The notes under the pieces were generated by a model. That model was given only the letters and a program-made list of their open reading frames with translations. It had not been told where the DNA came from and made no database searches. A stretch of DNA of 7,277 nucleotides from a candidate division WWE3 bacterium RIFCSPLOWO2_01_FULL_39_13 (GTDB lineage: Bacteria > Patescibacteriota > WWE3 > 2-01-FULL-39-13), in contig MEVH01000009.1 in the NCBI GenBank assembly GCA_001772665.1, forward strand, positions 1 through 7,277. Reading direction: 5' to 3'. The position numbers and the translations under genes were made by a program. Shown here one piece after another: positions 6,213 to 7,277 of this stretch; position 1 is the stretch's first letter, and every line of letters begins with the position of its first letter.

Positions 6213-6216
6213 AGAA

Positions 6217-6819
6217 ATGAATTGGATCGATCTACGCCACAAAGCACAGTTGATTCCCATATTTTCAATCAATGACGTATTAAAGTGGTTTCCAGAAGAA
6301 ACTGAAAATCAAGTATCAGTACAATTATCACGTTTTGTCAGCTCAAATCAACTATCACAACTTAGAAATGGTCTTTATTTACTTACCGAATACCAAATTA
6401 ACAATCCTTTTTTGATGGCAAATGCAATCAGGGATCCATCTTATATTAGTTTAGAAACAGCACTTAACTACTACGGACTGATCCCCGACATTCCCTCTGC
6501 AGTAACTTCTGTAACCATACGAAAAACCAAGACATATGAAACTCCTTTTAGCAAATTCATTTACAGATCAATCAAGCCGGATCTGTTTTTCGGATTTGAG
6601 TTCATAAGACCCAATCCCGACAACAATATGGGATATAACTTAGCCCTTCCAGAAAAGGCTCTGCTTGATTACCTGCAATTAAACCCACACATTAACAGTT
6701 TAAAAGAATTACGTCTTCGCAAAGACCAGGACTTAAACCAAATAAAGATGTCTGAGTTCGCAAAACACTTCGCTTATAGAGTCCAAAATTTAGTGAATCA
6801 AATTAACGAAAATGAATAA
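6217..6819 (+). CDS. abiEi: AbiEi-family antitoxin, type IV toxin-antitoxin
   Basis: Antitoxin and transcriptional autorepressor of the AbiE system, 200 residues. The N-terminal part is a winged helix-turn-helix (FSINDVLKWFP near 16-26, then VSVQLSRFVSSNQLSQLRNGLYLL, about 33-56). The family signature SYISLETALNYYGLIP lies at 75-90 and ALPEKALLDYL at 143-153. In characterised AbiE pairs the antitoxin counters the toxin without a stable complex (type IV) and represses the operon by binding inverted repeats; the two palindromes upstream fit that role. The ATG at 6217 is preceded by GATAAAGAA, not a Shine-Dalgarno sequence. The gene overlaps abiEii by 8 nt. Such pairs act in phage abortive infection and in maintaining mobile elements; which applies here cannot be told. 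Confidence 0.9.
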   Translation: MNWIDLRHKAQLIPIFSINDVLKWFPEETENQVSVQLSRFVSSNQLSQLRNGLYLLTEYQINNPFLMANAIRDPSYISLETALNYYGLIPDIPSAVTSVTIRKTKTYETPFSKFIYRSIKPDLFFGFEFIRPNPDNNMGYNLALPEKALLDYLQLNPHINSLKELRLRKDQDLNQIKMSEFAKHFAYRVQNLVNQINENE

Positions 6820-7277
6820 TATCATCACTAACTGGCAAAATATTTTAGAAGAATCTAAAAGCCTCGGTATGCCATCAGATAAAAAAAGGGGAATCCTTCG
6901 GGAATACCTGCAAACACTTATTCTATCCGAAGTGTACAGTCAAAAAGTATCAAAAAAACTGTCTTTCATAGGAGGAACAAGTCTAAGGTTAATAAGAAAC
7001 CTAAATCGATTTTCAGAAGATCTGGATTTCGACAATCTTGGTCTGTCAGACAGTGAAACTAGAAGTGTCTTTTCTACAGCGTCACGAAAACTCACCATGA
7101 TGAACATAGATGTCGAATTTTCATTTAAGATAATTCAATCCGGGATTGGACACGGATCTATCAAATTCCCAGCTTTATTAAAGGACATCGGAATCTCAAC
7201 TGATCCTCGAGAAAAAGTTCGAATTGATCTTGACTTCACAACACCTAATAAACCAAGAAAAACCGAAAATGTATTAT
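6812..7277 (+). CDS. abiEii: AbiEii-family nucleotidyltransferase toxin (3' end beyond window)
   Basis: Toxin of the AbiE pair, a DNA polymerase beta-type nucleotidyltransferase (DUF1814/AbiEii/MenT group). Relatives bind nucleoside triphosphates, and the mycobacterial MenT members add nucleotides to tRNA acceptor ends. The first 155 residues are visible. Motif I is FIGGTSLRLI (52-61), motif II is RFSEDLDFD (66-74) with catalytic aspartates D70 and D72, and KVRIDLDF (135-142) is a likely motif III region. The frame is open to the window edge, where the gene is cut by the window and shows no internal damage. I chose the ATG at 6812, which overlaps the last 8 nt of abiEi, a typical coupled arrangement that keeps the toxin dependent on antitoxin translation. 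No Shine-Dalgarno sequence is seen. Confidence 0.93.
   Translation, partial: MNNIITNWQNILEESKSLGMPSDKKRGILREYLQTLILSEVYSQKVSKKLSFIGGTSLRLIRNLNRFSEDLDFDNLGLSDSETRSVFSTASRKLTMMNIDVEFSFKIIQSGIGHGSIKFPALLKDIGISTDPREKVRIDLDFTTPNKPRKTENVL

Noticed and set aside
1..7277. tRNA or rRNA genes, CRISPR arrays, insertion sequences or attachment sites
   Set aside because: No cloverleaf, regularly spaced repeat, transposase motif or target-site duplication was seen by eye on either strand.

Overview
The window is a moderately AT-rich bacterial segment using the standard genetic code. It carries a divergent lexA/uvrB pair, a compact run of poorly characterised genes, and the start of an AbiE-type (type IV) toxin-antitoxin operon. 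No gene fixes the taxon. Small LexA and UvrB proteins, almost no Shine-Dalgarno sequences, promoters abutting start codons and an AbiE pair next to orphan proteins would suit a Candidate Phyla Radiation (Patescibacteria) genome, but this is an impression and not a proven placement.

Left part (36-2872): lexA runs leftward from 662 and uvrB runs rightward from 770. They are separated by 107 bp that hold two divergent sigma70-like promoters. In each promoter the -10 box sits only 6-9 nt from the ATG, so both mRNAs are probably leaderless or nearly so. Each -10 box also overlaps the second half of a GTAT-N6-GTAT direct repeat. Because LexA represses its own gene and often uvrB, this shared repeat is a plausible lineage-specific SOS operator.

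Middle part (2873-6014): behind uvrB lie about 190 bp with an imperfect hairpin, then a possible 97-residue gene starting at TTG, the only start in the window with a good AGGAG box. A tightly packed three-gene unit follows. Its first protein has an N-terminal GNAT acetyltransferase and a C-terminal half that reads as a CYTH (triphosphate tunnel) domain. The second is a DnaQ-like DEDDh 3'-5' exonuclease whose start lies 38 nt inside the first gene. The third is a 313-residue protein I cannot identify, joined by a GTGA overlap. The overlaps suggest coordinated expression; the joint function is unknown.

Right part (6015-7277): a 202-bp intergenic region holds a good promoter and two different perfect inverted repeats, then abiEi (antitoxin and repressor) and abiEii (nucleotidyltransferase toxin), overlapping by 8 nt. 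abiEii runs off the end. The first palindrome fills exactly the -35/-10 spacer and the -10 box; the second ends four bases before the abiEi ATG and would fold in the mRNA.

The items most worth a second look are the GNAT-CYTH fusion with its exonuclease and orphan partners, the GTAT-N6-GTAT candidate LexA site, and the two-palindrome abiE control region.
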